A stretch of DNA of 64,000 nucleotides from Spinactinospora alkalitolerans (GTDB taxonomy: Bacteria; Actinomycetota; Actinomycetes; Streptosporangiales; Streptosporangiaceae). This document shows, one piece after another, positions 35,330 through 43,759 of this stretch (positions are counted from its first letter, which is position 1; the number at the start of each line of letters is the position of its first letter). Position numbers and translations under genes: made by a program. The notes below the pieces were generated by a model. It ran no database searches, was not told where the DNA came from, and saw only the letters and a program-made list of their open reading frames with translations. The stretch spans positions 3,782,001-3,846,000 of the forward strand of contig NZ_JACCCC010000001.1 of assembly GCF_013408795.1 (NCBI RefSeq), in the 5' to 3' direction.

Positions 35330-35640
35330 GAGCGGGGTGGGCCTGAATCGGAGAGGGAGTGGGAGTGGGCCTGCTTGTTCGGTGACGGGGTGGTTTGGGG
35401 TCGGGGTGCAGGCGGGCGGCGAGGGCAGTAGTCGGTTCGGGCTGCTTGTTGAGCGACTGGGTGGTTTGGGGCTGAGATTCAGACTGGCAGCGAGGGCCGG
35501 GAGTCGGCTGGGCCTGGTTGCCGAAGTGGCGGGGTGGTTTGGGGTCGGGGTTTCAGGCGGGCGGCGAGGGCCGGAGCGGGGTTCGGGGTGGTGTGTCGGG
35601 TGGCCGGCGGGTCTGGGGCCGGTTCGGGCGGGGGGTCACG
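35330..35640 (+). repeat. 72-bp-period tandem repeat, left block
   Basis: Three degenerate units with anchors GGGTGGTTTGGGG at 35388, 35459 and 35532 (spacing 71 and 73 bp), each followed by TCGGGGT(G/TT)CAGGCGGGCGG-like sequence. The block ends with GGGGTTCGGGGTGGTGTGTC. It is non-coding: frames are open only because of high GC, and no ribosome site is seen. The same unit occurs in inverted orientation at 36080-36490. Confidence 0.8.
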
Positions 35641-35657
35641 GGTGCCGCTCCAGGAGT

Positions 35658-35671
35658 TTGGTCTAGACCAA
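35658..35671. promoter_or_regulatory. Palindrome matching a DasR (dre) operator
   Basis: TTGGTCTAGACCAA is a perfect 14-bp palindrome whose core TGGTCTAGACCA equals the dre consensus for the GntR regulator DasR (N-acetylglucosamine control in actinomycetes). No gene starts within about 500 bp on either strand, so this is an orphan site between the two repeat blocks. DasR binding is inferred from the match alone. Confidence 0.5.
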
Positions 35672-36079
35672 TCGGGGGAGGCGGAGGGGTGCCGCCGGGG
35701 CTGCGCGCCTGGTCAGAGACCCGGGCGTGGCGGGCGGGCCCGCCGGGACCGGCCCGCGCGCAACGAGACTGCTGCCGTGAGCGCCGCCAAGCGTCACCAG
35801 AGCGGTGTCGTTGCCCGATCCGACCACCCAAAAGCGGCAAAACCGGCATTGCGCCGCGCGCACTCGACCGGTCCGGTGATTTTGTCCCGCATCCCGGAAG
35901 TCTCCTTACGCGAAGCGGATCGCGGCCTTGCCTCCCTCCCCGGGAAACAGACAAAAGCGTGCATATCCACCCCACGGGGTGCGTCTACGCGCGCATCACC
36001 CCGCACAAGGCGCTACTGAGCGCCGCCCTCGCACGCCCCCGCCCCTGCCGGACCGCCGAGACAAGCGGGAAGAGCCGCC
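35672..36079. other. Unique spacer between repeat blocks, no gene found
   Basis: No convincing coding frame, tRNA or hairpin is seen in these 400 bp. AT-richer patches occur (around 35825-35950). It separates the two inverted blocks of the 72-bp repeat. Confidence 0.5.
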
Positions 36080-36490
36080 ACCCCCGACAGACCCAACACC
36101 CGACACACCACCCCGAACCCCCACCCGGCCCTCGCCGCCCGCCTGCACCCCGACCCCAAACCACCCCGCCACCCGACCAGCAGGCCCGGTCCATTCCCGT
36201 CCTCGCCGCCCGTCTGAGCCTCAGCCCCAGCCCATCCCACTGCCCGACCAGCAGACCCAACTCACTCCCGGCCGTCGCCGCCGGTCTGCACCCCGACCCC
36301 AAACCACCCCGCCACCGAACAAGCAAGCTCGGCCGCCTCCCGCCGTCGCCGCCGGTCTGAACCCCGACCGCAGACCATCCCGCCGCCCGACAAGCACCCC
36401 GAGCCCACTCCCGGCCCTCGCTGCCCGTCTGCACCTCGGCTCCAACCCTGCTGGCCATCCGGCAACCAAGCCGAAGCTTCGCCGTGCCAT
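36080..36490 (-). repeat. 72-bp-period tandem repeat, right block (inverted)
   Basis: Five degenerate units in the opposite orientation to the left block; anchors (CCCCAAACCACCCC and variants) begin near 36154, 36225, 36297, 36369 and 36440, a spacing of 71-72 bp. The first unit (36095-36167) is about 90% identical, in inverted sense, to 35530-35602. The two blocks could pair over more than 70 bp. Confidence 0.8.
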
Positions 36491-36607
36491 CACCATTCAC
36501 CGGGCGAAGCCCCGCCCCATCCGGGGGCAGACCACCCAACTCAGCAGAACCGCGTAAAACCCACCCTCACCCTGTCAAGACCCAGAACCAACCCCCACCC
36601 ACCAACC

Positions 36608-36616
36608 TGTGGACAA
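36608..36616. promoter_or_regulatory. Single DnaA-box-like site
   Basis: TGTGGACAA is the exact complement of TTGTCCACA, the GC-rich actinobacterial DnaA box. A weaker CGTGGACAC follows at 36621. A single box without dnaA/dnaN nearby is not an origin. It may be a regulatory or titration site, or chance. Confidence 0.25.
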
Positions 36617-36934
36617 CCCACGTGGACACCCCACCCCGAAGCCCACCCCGGCCCCCTCGCCGCCCTCGGGCGTCCAATATCACACTTCACCGGCTTCGCG
36701 CAGGAAGTTCCGAGAATTACCGAGAGCTTTCACTCAAAGCCATTTCCCAGAACCGTATGCGATTATCGGGAATCGGTTGTTAGCGGTGGAAATGGGTGCC
36801 ACACTTCAGCGAACGACGACAAGTGCCACGAGCGCGCAAAACGCGGCGGCCGCAGCCATCCTGCGGCGCCACCCAGGGGGAGAGGGGTGGTACGGCCGCG
36901 CCACCCGCGCGATCCGGAGGGGACGGGCCACTTC

Positions 36935-38230
36935 ATGCCGTTGAACCCACGTCTCGTCAGAGACACGTTCACCCATATCGAGGACCAGAGAGAAAAGGCC
37001 GCATCGTATTTCTACGGCCGGCTTTTCGCGGAGAACCCGCGCCTGCGGACAATGTTCCCGCCCGCGATGGACGTGCAGCGCGACCGGCTGTTCTCGGCGC
37101 TGACCGAGATCGTGCGCAGTCTGGACAGCCCCGACACGCTCGACACCTACCTCGGCCATCTCGGCCGCGACCACCGCAAGTTCGGCGTCGAGGCCGGCCA
37201 TTACGACGCCGTGGGAGCGGCGTTGATGGCCACCGTGCGCCGCTTCGCCGGCCCCGCCTGGACGGCCGAGGCCGCACAGGCCTGGTCCGAGGCCTACGGG
37301 CTCGCCGCGCAGATGATGATCGAGGCCGCCGAGGAGCACTCGGCGTGGGCGCCGCCGTGGTGGCACGCCGAAGTCATCGACCTGGTGCGGCCGCGCCACG
37401 ACATGGCGCGGCTGACGCTGCGCCCCAACCAGCCCTACTCCTACCTGCCCGGCCAGTACCTCTCGCTGCAGGCCGCGCGCTGGCCCCGGGTGTGGCGCCC
37501 CTACTCCATCGCCAACGCCCCCCGCGGCGACAACCTGCTGCGGCTGGTCGTGCGCGCGGTTCCCGGCGGGTGGGTGAGCAACGCCCTGGTCACCCACACC
37601 CGCCTGGGCGACCACGTGCTCCTCGGGCCCCCGCGCGGCTCGATGGTGCTCGACGCCGCCTCCGACCGCGCCCTGGTCTGCGTCGCCGGCGGCAGCGGGA
37701 TCGCCCCGATCAAGGCGATCATCGAGCAGGTGGTCGGCCTGCCGCACCGCCGCTCGGTGCTGCTGCTCTACGCCGCGGGCGAGCGTCGGGAGCTGACCGA
37801 GATCGCCGACCTGCTGGAGATCCAGGCGACCTACCCGTGGCTGCGGGTGATCCCGGTGCTGGGTTCGGACCCCGGCCCGCCCGCTGCCGAGCGGCCGCGC
37901 CGGCGCGCCTCCGCGGAGAAGCCGGTCGGCGACGCCGTGATCGGCCGTCCGCACGAGGCGATCGCCGGCCTCGGACCGCTGGACGAGCACGACGCCTACG
38001 TCTGCGGTCCCCCCGCAATGGTGCGCGCCGTGCTTCCCCGGTTGCGCGCGGCCGGCGTGCGGCGCTCCCGGATCTACCACGACCTGCCGGAGACCGGCAC
38101 GGGCGCCGGGGAGCACGCGGACGCCGAGGAGGGAGAGAGCGGGGAGCGGCGCGACGGGACCGGCCGGACCTCCGGGAGCGAGGGGGCGCCGAGCGGCCCG
38201 CGGGAGAACCTGGACCACTCGGCCCTGTAG
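36935..38230 (+). CDS. Flavohemoprotein-like globin/FAD/NAD reductase
   Basis: A 431-residue globin fused to a ferredoxin-reductase-like module. Globin domain, residues 1-140: LVRDTFTHIEDQREKAASYF, NPRLRTMFPPAM, and a heme-proximal His in GHLGRDHRKFGVEAGHY. FAD-binding: SYLPGQYLSLQAARWP and VWRPYSIANAP (RxYS). NAD-binding: CVAGGSGIAPIKAIIEQVVG and DAYVCGPPAMVRA. It resembles mycobacterial Rv0385-type flavohemoproteins rather than classic Hmp, so nitric oxide dioxygenase activity is possible but unproven. The last 45 residues are a charged, disordered tail. ATG 36935 (MPLNPRLVRD) fits the family start, with GGAGGGG about 13 nt upstream. Confidence 0.88.
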   Translation: MPLNPRLVRDTFTHIEDQREKAASYFYGRLFAENPRLRTMFPPAMDVQRDRLFSALTEIVRSLDSPDTLDTYLGHLGRDHRKFGVEAGHYDAVGAALMATVRRFAGPAWTAEAAQAWSEAYGLAAQMMIEAAEEHSAWAPPWWHAEVIDLVRPRHDMARLTLRPNQPYSYLPGQYLSLQAARWPRVWRPYSIANAPRGDNLLRLVVRAVPGGWVSNALVTHTRLGDHVLLGPPRGSMVLDAASDRALVCVAGGSGIAPIKAIIEQVVGLPHRRSVLLLYAAGERRELTEIADLLEIQATYPWLRVIPVLGSDPGPPAAERPRRRASAEKPVGDAVIGRPHEAIAGLGPLDEHDAYVCGPPAMVRAVLPRLRAAGVRRSRIYHDLPETGTGAGEHADAEEGESGERRDGTGRTSGSEGAPSGPRENLDHSAL

Positions 38231-38305
38231 ACCGACCTGCCGAAAACCGGCGGCCGGAGCGCAGCGGCCGGAGACCGATCACCATCCCCGGCCCCGGCTC
38301 CGGCG

Positions 38306-38970
38306 GTGCACCGTCCGGTGCGCGCGGGCATCGGTGCCGATCCGCGCGGCCCTGGTCACGGAGAGGTGGACGGCCAGGGCTCGGACGGCGAAGCGGCGCT
38401 GCGCTTCGCCGCCGCGGTCGGCGAACCCGGCGTCTACATCGTGCACAGCCGCACCTCGACCGGCCTCGCCGAAGCGGACGAGGACACCGCGATGCCGTGG
38501 ACGGTCGTCGGCGACGGGACCACCATGGAGGGCCTGGACGCCGCCTACATCATCCACTGGAACGGGTCGTTCCTGACCTCGGTCCCCGATCTGGTCGACG
38601 GCGACCTCAGCGCGGCGCTGGAGGACGGCGCCGACGGCGGCGTGTTCGTCGACCCCGCGGTGCGCGAGGTCTTCCCCCGGCCTGGACGTCGAAGCGATCG
38701 AGGCGGCCTGCGCGGGCCTGGACAACGCGCGGATCGGCATCGTCTCCGGTGTGGCGCCGCACGACGGGGACGCCGCCGGCGACATCGACGCCGCGGAGAA
38801 GCAGGCCGCCCTGGCGATGCTGGAGGCGCGCCCGGACACCGCCGCCGTGCTGCTCGGTCGGAACGGCAGCGCGCTGACGGTGACGGCGGCCGCGCGGGGC
38901 GGTGCGCCCGCCGCCGAGTCCGTGGAAGCGCCGCCGCGCGGGCTCCTGAGGCCCCGAGGGGACGCCCGGA
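38306..38970 (+). pseudogene. Frameshifted gene of unknown family
   Basis: Coding-like sequence with strong third-position GC bias but split frames. Frame A (from GTG 38306) reads GEPGVYIVHSRTSTGLAEAD, then EDTAMPWTVVGDGTTMEGLD and AAYIIHWNGSFLTSVPDLVD up to a run of five Cs at 38674-38678. After it, frame B continues as LDVEAIEAACAGLDNARIGI, then VSGVAPHDGDAAGDIDAAEK and AVLLGRNGSALTVTAA. Removing one C restores the frame (EVFPGLDVEAI). Frame B has no stop before it runs antisense into the arsA-like gene, so the 3' end also seems lost. No family was recognised; a homopolymer sequencing error could explain the frameshift alone. Confidence 0.55.
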
Positions 38971-38980
38971 AGGCCGTCCG

Positions 38981-39904
38981 TCAGCGCGGGCCGGCGGGTT
39001 CGGCCAGGGCCGCGGCCAGGGCGCGCAGCGGCGCGAACCCGGTGGGTTCGGCGCCGGACAGCGGCAGCTCCACCGCCCCGGTGGCGGCGAACCTGCGGTG
39101 GGCGGCCGCCAGGACCTCGACGTCGGGTTCGGCCGGGACCTGGTTGATCACGGCCGGACCGAGCCGGAACCCGCCCTGCGCCAGCTGGTCGGCGGCCCGC
39201 TCGGTCTCGGCCAGCACCATGCGGCGCGGGATCAGCACCAGCCGGACCACCGCGTCCTCGCGCAGCCGCCGGGCCGCGCCCTCCAGCCTGCGGCGCCGGG
39301 CGTGCAGCCGTTCGAGCAGAGGGTCGTCGCCCTCGTCGGCGCCGCCGACGATCCCGGTGGCGAACCGGTCGGCGTCGGCGACACGCTCCCGTTGCCGGGC
39401 CAGGCCGCGCACCCACGGGGTGAGCAGCGCCGGCAGGTTCAGCATCCGCAGCAGATGCCCCGTCGGCGCGCTGTCGACCACGAGCCGGTCCCACTCCCCC
39501 GGCACCCGTTCCATCGCGTCGATGAGCTGGTCGGCCAGTGCCGACTCGGTCATGCCGGGGCTCGCGGCGGCGTGCGCCAGGTGCCGGCGCACCGCCGGCA
39601 TGATCTCGCGGGGCAGCGCCGCGTAGGCGTCGTCGGTGACCTGCTCGACCCGGCGGCGCACGGCGGCGTCGGCGTCGGGCTCGGCCGCCCACAGGTCGGC
39701 CGAGATCTCGCGGGGGCGGTCGCCCAGCCCGGTCTCGAAGGCGTCGCCGAGGGAGTGGGCGGGGTCGGTGGAGATCACCAGGGTCCGCAGCCCGGCGTCG
39801 GCGAACGCGAGCGCCTCGGCCGCGGCCACGGTGGTCTTGCCGACGCCGCCCTTGCCGCCGAAGAACACGATGGGCGCGGTACCGACCGCAGCGCTCAACA
39901 GCAC
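38981..39904 (-). CDS. ArsA-family ATPase (CstA-operon type)
   Basis: A 307-residue P-loop ATPase of the ArsA/Get3 group. The deviant Walker A is FFGGKGGVGKTTVAAAEALA (residues 14-33), with VISTDPAHSLGDAF and VVDSAPTGHLLRMLNLP (switch regions). It lacks the arsenite-binding Cys cluster, so arsenic transport is unlikely. Its position after cstA and the cory-CC-star gene, with an overlap of about 10 nt, indicates a role tied to that transporter, for example in assembly. GTG 39904 overlaps the preceding gene's stop; TTG 39898 is an alternative. Confidence 0.88.
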   Translation of the reverse strand: MLLSAAVGTAPIVFFGGKGGVGKTTVAAAEALAFADAGLRTLVISTDPAHSLGDAFETGLGDRPREISADLWAAEPDADAAVRRRVEQVTDDAYAALPREIMPAVRRHLAHAAASPGMTESALADQLIDAMERVPGEWDRLVVDSAPTGHLLRMLNLPALLTPWVRGLARQRERVADADRFATGIVGGADEGDDPLLERLHARRRRLEGAARRLREDAVVRLVLIPRRMVLAETERAADQLAQGGFRLGPAVINQVPAEPDVEVLAAAHRRFAATGAVELPLSGAEPTGFAPLRALAAALAEPAGPR

Positions 39905-40170
39905 ACTCCAGGCTCCCCGAACTCCCGCCGCCCCATACGCAGGTGCCATTCGTGCAGGTCGGCGACCATGTAGGGGATCAGGTCCAGGGTCTCATAGGCG
40001 ACAGGGTCGTCCACCCCCAGCGTCTCCAGCAGCAGCAGCGCGCGCAGCGTGTCCTGCTGGGTGCGCGCCTCGCGGCGCAGCGCGTGCCGCCAGCGGGTCT
40101 CGAACCAGGCCTCGTGGAACTCCTCCACGCGGCGCCAGGCGGCGCGCACCCGCTCCCAGCGGGAGGTCAC
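39895..40170 (-). CDS. cory-CC-star family protein
   Basis: A 91-residue protein: TSRWERVRAAWRRVEEFHEA, then ETLDLIPYMVADLHEWHLRM, ending GVCC just before the stop. The terminal Cys-Cys-stop is the defining feature of the cory-CC-star family, found next to CstA and an ArsA-type ATPase. The C-terminal cysteines may be a metal or redox site (inference). Its GTG overlaps the cstA stop as GTGA, and its 3' end overlaps the ATPase start, so the three genes form one coupled unit. Confidence 0.88.
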   Translation of the reverse strand: MTSRWERVRAAWRRVEEFHEAWFETRWRHALRREARTQQDTLRALLLLETLGVDDPVAYETLDLIPYMVADLHEWHLRMGRREFGEPGVCC

Positions 40171-41903
40171 TGCTCCTCCGCCTCCGCCCGCTCCTCGGCG
40201 GCGGGCCCGCCCGCGGCCGCGGCGCCCCGCTGGGCCCAGGCCTTGCGCAGGGCGAGCGCGGCCTCGACGATCAGCCACATCGCCAGCACGAAGATGACCA
40301 GGTCCAGCGGCGCGAGCAGGAACACCTGCAGCGGCTCGTCGGCGGTGACGAAGTCGATCAGGTTGATGATCAGCGCCCAGGTGGTCATGACCAGCAGGAA
40401 CACCAGCGGGATGAGGACGGCGACCGGGTTGCGGCTGTGCTTGGTGACCCAGACCGCGATGACGGCGAGCGCCAGGCCGGCGGTGAGCTGGTTGGTGGTG
40501 CCGAACAGCTGCCAGAGCGTGCCGAAGGCGAAGTCACCGGGGATCATCGCCAGCGCCAGCGGCACGATGACGGCGGCGACCGTGGCCGCGGTGAGGTTGC
40601 GGGCCAGCGGCTTGAACCGGACGATCTCGGCGATCTCCTGCACGATGTAGCGCTGCAGCCGGACCCCGGTGTCCATGGTGGTCGCGGCGAAGCTGATCAC
40701 CACGACCGCGGCGAAGACCGCGCCGATGCTCGTGGGCACGCCGAGGTTGGCGGCGAATCCGGCGACGCCGTTGACGAAGTTGCCGGTGGCGCCCCCGGAG
40801 GCGGTGGCGAAGTCGGAGTAGAGCCCCTGCCAGTCGCCGGCCGTGGCGACGACGCCGGCGGTGCAGGCCAGGATCGAGCACAGCGCCAGGCTGCCCTCGC
40901 CCACGGCGCCCAGGTAGCCGACGTAGCGGGCGTCGGTCTCCTTGTCCAGCTGCTTGGAGGTGGTGCCGGAGGAGACCAGACTGTGGAAGCCGGAGATGGC
41001 GCCGCAGGCGATCGTGATGAACAGCAGCGGGAACCACGGCGGGGAGTCGGCGGGGACGTCGTTGACGATCGGGGCGACGATGGTGTTGAGGCCCACGATC
41101 ACGCCGAGCAGGATCACCGCCAGCGCCAGCAGCATCTGCTGCTGGTTGATGTAGTCGCGCGGCTGCAGCAGCATCCACACCGGCAGCCGCGAGGCGATGA
41201 AGGCGTAGGCGAAGATCAGCACGATCCACACGGTGTGCGGGGTGACGCCGATGGCCGAGGCGATCGGGTCGACGGTGATCGGGAACTGCAGGCCCAGCGG
41301 GATGAAGGCGTAGACGATCACCAGCGAGATGATCGAGGGCACCAGGGCGGCGGTGCGCCTGCGGTAGACGTACTGGCCGACGCCGATCGCCAGGGGGATG
41401 GTGACCAGGATCGGCAGGACCGCGCCGGGGTTGGCCACGAACAGGTTGGAGATGACCACCGCGAAGACCGCGTTGACCAGGGTGAGCAGGAAGAAGATGA
41501 TCAGCAGGAACAGCGCGCGCGACCGGGCGCTGATGACCTCGCCGGCCAGCGTCCCGATGCTCTTGGCCTTGTGCCGCACCGACACCACGATCGCGCCGAA
41601 GTCGTGCACGCCCGCGGCGAAGACGGTCCCCAGCACCACCCACAGCAGCGCGGGCCCCCAGCCCCAGAACACCGCCACGGCGGGGCCGACGATGGGCGCC
41701 GCGCCGGCGACCGAGATGAAGTGGTGGCTGAAGACGATGTGCTTGTTGGTGGGGACGAAGTCGATGCCGTCCTTGTAGGCGTGGGCCGGGGTGACGTAGG
41801 CCGGGTCCAGCGCGAAGACGCGCTTGGCCAGATAGGGCGAGTAGAACCGGTATCCCAGCGCGAATATCGCCAGGACGACCACCATCACCACGACTGCCGG
41901 CAT
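40167..41903 (-). CDS. cstA: Carbon starvation protein A (peptide/pyruvate transporter)
   Basis: A 578-residue polytopic membrane protein of the CstA family. N terminus AVVVMVVVLAIFALGYRFYS, then DPAYVTPAHAYKDGIDFVPT, HHFISVAGAAPIVGPAVAVF, DFGAIVVSVRHKAKSIGTLA, and about 14-16 predicted transmembrane helices. Known homologs import peptides or pyruvate under carbon limitation. ATG 41903 is preceded by GAGGGAAG. It is the first gene of a three-gene operon with the cory-CC-star and ArsA-like genes; the divergent gene at 42067 shares its 160-nt promoter region. Confidence 0.93.
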   Translation of the reverse strand: MPAVVVMVVVLAIFALGYRFYSPYLAKRVFALDPAYVTPAHAYKDGIDFVPTNKHIVFSHHFISVAGAAPIVGPAVAVFWGWGPALLWVVLGTVFAAGVHDFGAIVVSVRHKAKSIGTLAGEVISARSRALFLLIIFFLLTLVNAVFAVVISNLFVANPGAVLPILVTIPLAIGVGQYVYRRRTAALVPSIISLVIVYAFIPLGLQFPITVDPIASAIGVTPHTVWIVLIFAYAFIASRLPVWMLLQPRDYINQQQMLLALAVILLGVIVGLNTIVAPIVNDVPADSPPWFPLLFITIACGAISGFHSLVSSGTTSKQLDKETDARYVGYLGAVGEGSLALCSILACTAGVVATAGDWQGLYSDFATASGGATGNFVNGVAGFAANLGVPTSIGAVFAAVVVISFAATTMDTGVRLQRYIVQEIAEIVRFKPLARNLTAATVAAVIVPLALAMIPGDFAFGTLWQLFGTTNQLTAGLALAVIAVWVTKHSRNPVAVLIPLVFLLVMTTWALIINLIDFVTADEPLQVFLLAPLDLVIFVLAMWLIVEAALALRKAWAQRGAAAAGGPAAEERAEAEEQ

Positions 41904-42066
41904 GTCGCTTCCCTCAGTTCCCGTGTTCCTTGCGTTTCCCGCCGGTCGCACCGCGTGTCCCGGCCGGGCTCGCACCCTACCGAACCCCTGGCCCGCGATC
42001 ACACGCGGCGTAGTGATCGGTTAAAGTCACCAGAAACCGATCTGTGTCCTCCGCCACTCTAAAGGG

Positions 42067-42906
42067 ATGACCTTGCACGAAATGGTCACGGTTTGGCGGC
42101 GATCGACGATCGCCGAACTGTGCTGGCTCGCGCCCGACGGCCCGGTCGGGATTCCCGTCGTGCCCCTGGTCTGGCGGGATCGGCCGTGCGCGGCGCTGCC
42201 GATGTCGCTGCTCGACGCGGTGCAGACGATGACCGATGGGCGGGCCGCCTTCGCGGTGACCGCCCCCGCGGAGGCGGGCGCGGCGGAGGCGGGCGCGGCG
42301 CAACGGCCGGGGCTGGTGGCGACCGGACCGGTCGACATCCGCTACGACCTCGACGGCGCGCGCTTCGTCGAGCACATGCTGGACCAGGAGATCGTCAAGC
42401 ACCCGCCCACCCGGCTGCGCGCCGACGGCCTCATGGCGCAGCGGGAGAACTGGTGGTGGGTCCCGCGGATCCTGGTGACCCTCACCGGGGCCGAGGAGGA
42501 GGCGGCGCTGCCCGCGCGCACGCGTCCCGATGACGCGGTCCTGGTGCGCCGGTCCGCGCGGGGCCCGCACGTGCACGTGGTCACCGCCCAGACCTGGCCG
42601 CAGGAGGCGGGGGCGCGGGTGGAGCTGTGGGCGCGCGACGGCGGGTCGTTGTCCGGCCGCGGCGAGCAGGCCTACGCGTTCGGGCACCGGCACAGCCCCG
42701 ACTTCGAGCGCTGGGAGCGCTGGCACCGCTCCGGGGAGCTGCGGGAGGAGGCGCTGACGGTGACCGGGGCCGCGGGCGGGCCCGGCCCGGCCCTTGAGCC
42801 CTTCGGCGTCCTGGCCCGGCTGCGCAACCACCGCGAGGTCCAGCGCGCCTGCCGCACCGGCCTGGCCAGAGCCGAGGCCCAGATGGGCACGTCCCACCCC
42901 CGCTGA
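42067..42906 (+). CDS. Conserved protein, possible FMN-binding split barrel
   Basis: A 279-residue protein. The first 160 residues (VTVWRRSTIAELCWLAPDGP, VGIPVVPLVWRDRPCAALP, IRYDLDGARFVEHMLDQEIV) resemble the pyridoxamine-phosphate-oxidase-like split beta-barrel fold, but the match is weak. The C-terminal part (GRGEQAYAFGHRHSPDFERW) has no known domain. Ala/Gly-rich low-complexity repeats (AEAGAAEAGAA) interrupt residues 68-80. It is divergent from cstA. Function not recognised. Confidence 0.65.
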   Translation: MTLHEMVTVWRRSTIAELCWLAPDGPVGIPVVPLVWRDRPCAALPMSLLDAVQTMTDGRAAFAVTAPAEAGAAEAGAAQRPGLVATGPVDIRYDLDGARFVEHMLDQEIVKHPPTRLRADGLMAQRENWWWVPRILVTLTGAEEEAALPARTRPDDAVLVRRSARGPHVHVVTAQTWPQEAGARVELWARDGGSLSGRGEQAYAFGHRHSPDFERWERWHRSGELREEALTVTGAAGGPGPALEPFGVLARLRNHREVQRACRTGLARAEAQMGTSHPR

Positions 42907-43018
42907 TCCCGCGGTCGCGCCGGCCTCAAGTGTGATCGCGGAAACGGAATCGGCGAAGGAAACGCTCCTGCGCGGGTCGGGGGAACCTCGCCGGGAGACC
43001 CGTTCTAACCTGGTCTGC

Positions 43019-43744
43019 ATGTCCGCCGTCCGCACCTCTCAACTCCCCGAACAGGTCCGGCTGCACGACCTGATGTTCAATGTCCGCGCGTCCGCCAGGC
43101 GAACGACCGCCGGGATCACCGTGGACCGTGACGGATCGCTCCTGCTGCACGTCCCCGAGGACGTGGAGTGGGAACGGCTGGAGAGCTGGGTCCGGCGCAA
43201 GCGCCCCTGGGTGCTGGACAAGCTCGCCAAGAAGGACATGCTGGCGTCCAGGCAGCCCGCCCGTTCGTTCGTCTCCGGTGAGGGGTTCGACTACCTGGGG
43301 CGCCGGTACCGACTCAAGATCACCGACGAGGTACCGGGTGTCCGGTTCACCGGTGGGCGGATCAGGATGCACCCGTCGGTCGCCGGAGGTTCGGACCCGG
43401 CCTCCGCGCTGATCGCCTGGTACACCGAACGCGCGCGCCTGTGGCTGCCGAAGCGGTTGCGCCCGTGGCGGGAGCAGATGGCGCTGCACCCCGCGGAGTT
43501 GCACATCCGCGGTCTGGGCCACCGCTGGGGATCCCTGGGCAGGAGCGCCCGGCTGAACCTGCACTGGGCGCTCATGCAACTGCCCGCGACCATCATCGAC
43601 TACGTCCTCGTGCACGAGCTCGCGCACATGGCCGTCGGCGACCACTCCCCCGCCTTCTGGACACGGGTGCGCGAGGTCATGCCCGACTACGAACGGCGCA
43701 GGGACCGGCTCGCCGTTCTCGGCGCCCGGTTGTGGCTCGGCTGA
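43019..43744 (+). CDS. YgjP-like M48-type metallopeptidase (DUF45)
   Basis: A 241-residue metal-dependent hydrolase of the YgjP/DUF45 family. The zinc motif is VLVHELAHMAVGDHSPAFW (HExxH near residues 199-203, with the later His in DHSP). N-terminal barrel motifs: RTTAGITVDRDGSLLLHVPE and YLGRRYRLKITDE; also GHRWGSLGRSARLNLHWALM. Relatives are often encoded next to type I restriction genes; here it converges on hsdR with a 15-nt gap. The ATG is preceded by TAACCT (43006-43011) at 7 nt and no Shine-Dalgarno, a leaderless pattern. Confidence 0.9.
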   Translation: MSAVRTSQLPEQVRLHDLMFNVRASARRTTAGITVDRDGSLLLHVPEDVEWERLESWVRRKRPWVLDKLAKKDMLASRQPARSFVSGEGFDYLGRRYRLKITDEVPGVRFTGGRIRMHPSVAGGSDPASALIAWYTERARLWLPKRLRPWREQMALHPAELHIRGLGHRWGSLGRSARLNLHWALMQLPATIIDYVLVHELAHMAVGDHSPAFWTRVREVMPDYERRRDRLAVLGARLWLG

Positions 43745-43759
43745 GCCGGCCCGCCGCTT

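Noticed and set aside
35330-36490. 72-bp array as a CRISPR locus
   Set aside because: Units are degenerate throughout, without constant repeats alternating with unique spacers, occur in both orientations, and no cas gene is present.
35985-36539. 184-residue minus-strand ORF within the repeat array
   Set aside because: The frame stays open because the repeat period (72 bp) is a multiple of three and stops are rare. There is no ribosome site and the peptide is a degenerate Gly/Arg-rich repeat.
36608-36616. DnaA box as part of an origin of replication
   Set aside because: Only one exact box, with no cluster and no dnaA, dnaN or rpmH nearby.
38981-39904. ArsA-like ATPase as an arsenite pump subunit
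   Set aside because: No arsenite-binding cysteine motif and no arsB/arsR/arsD nearby. Linkage to cstA and cory-CC-star fits better.
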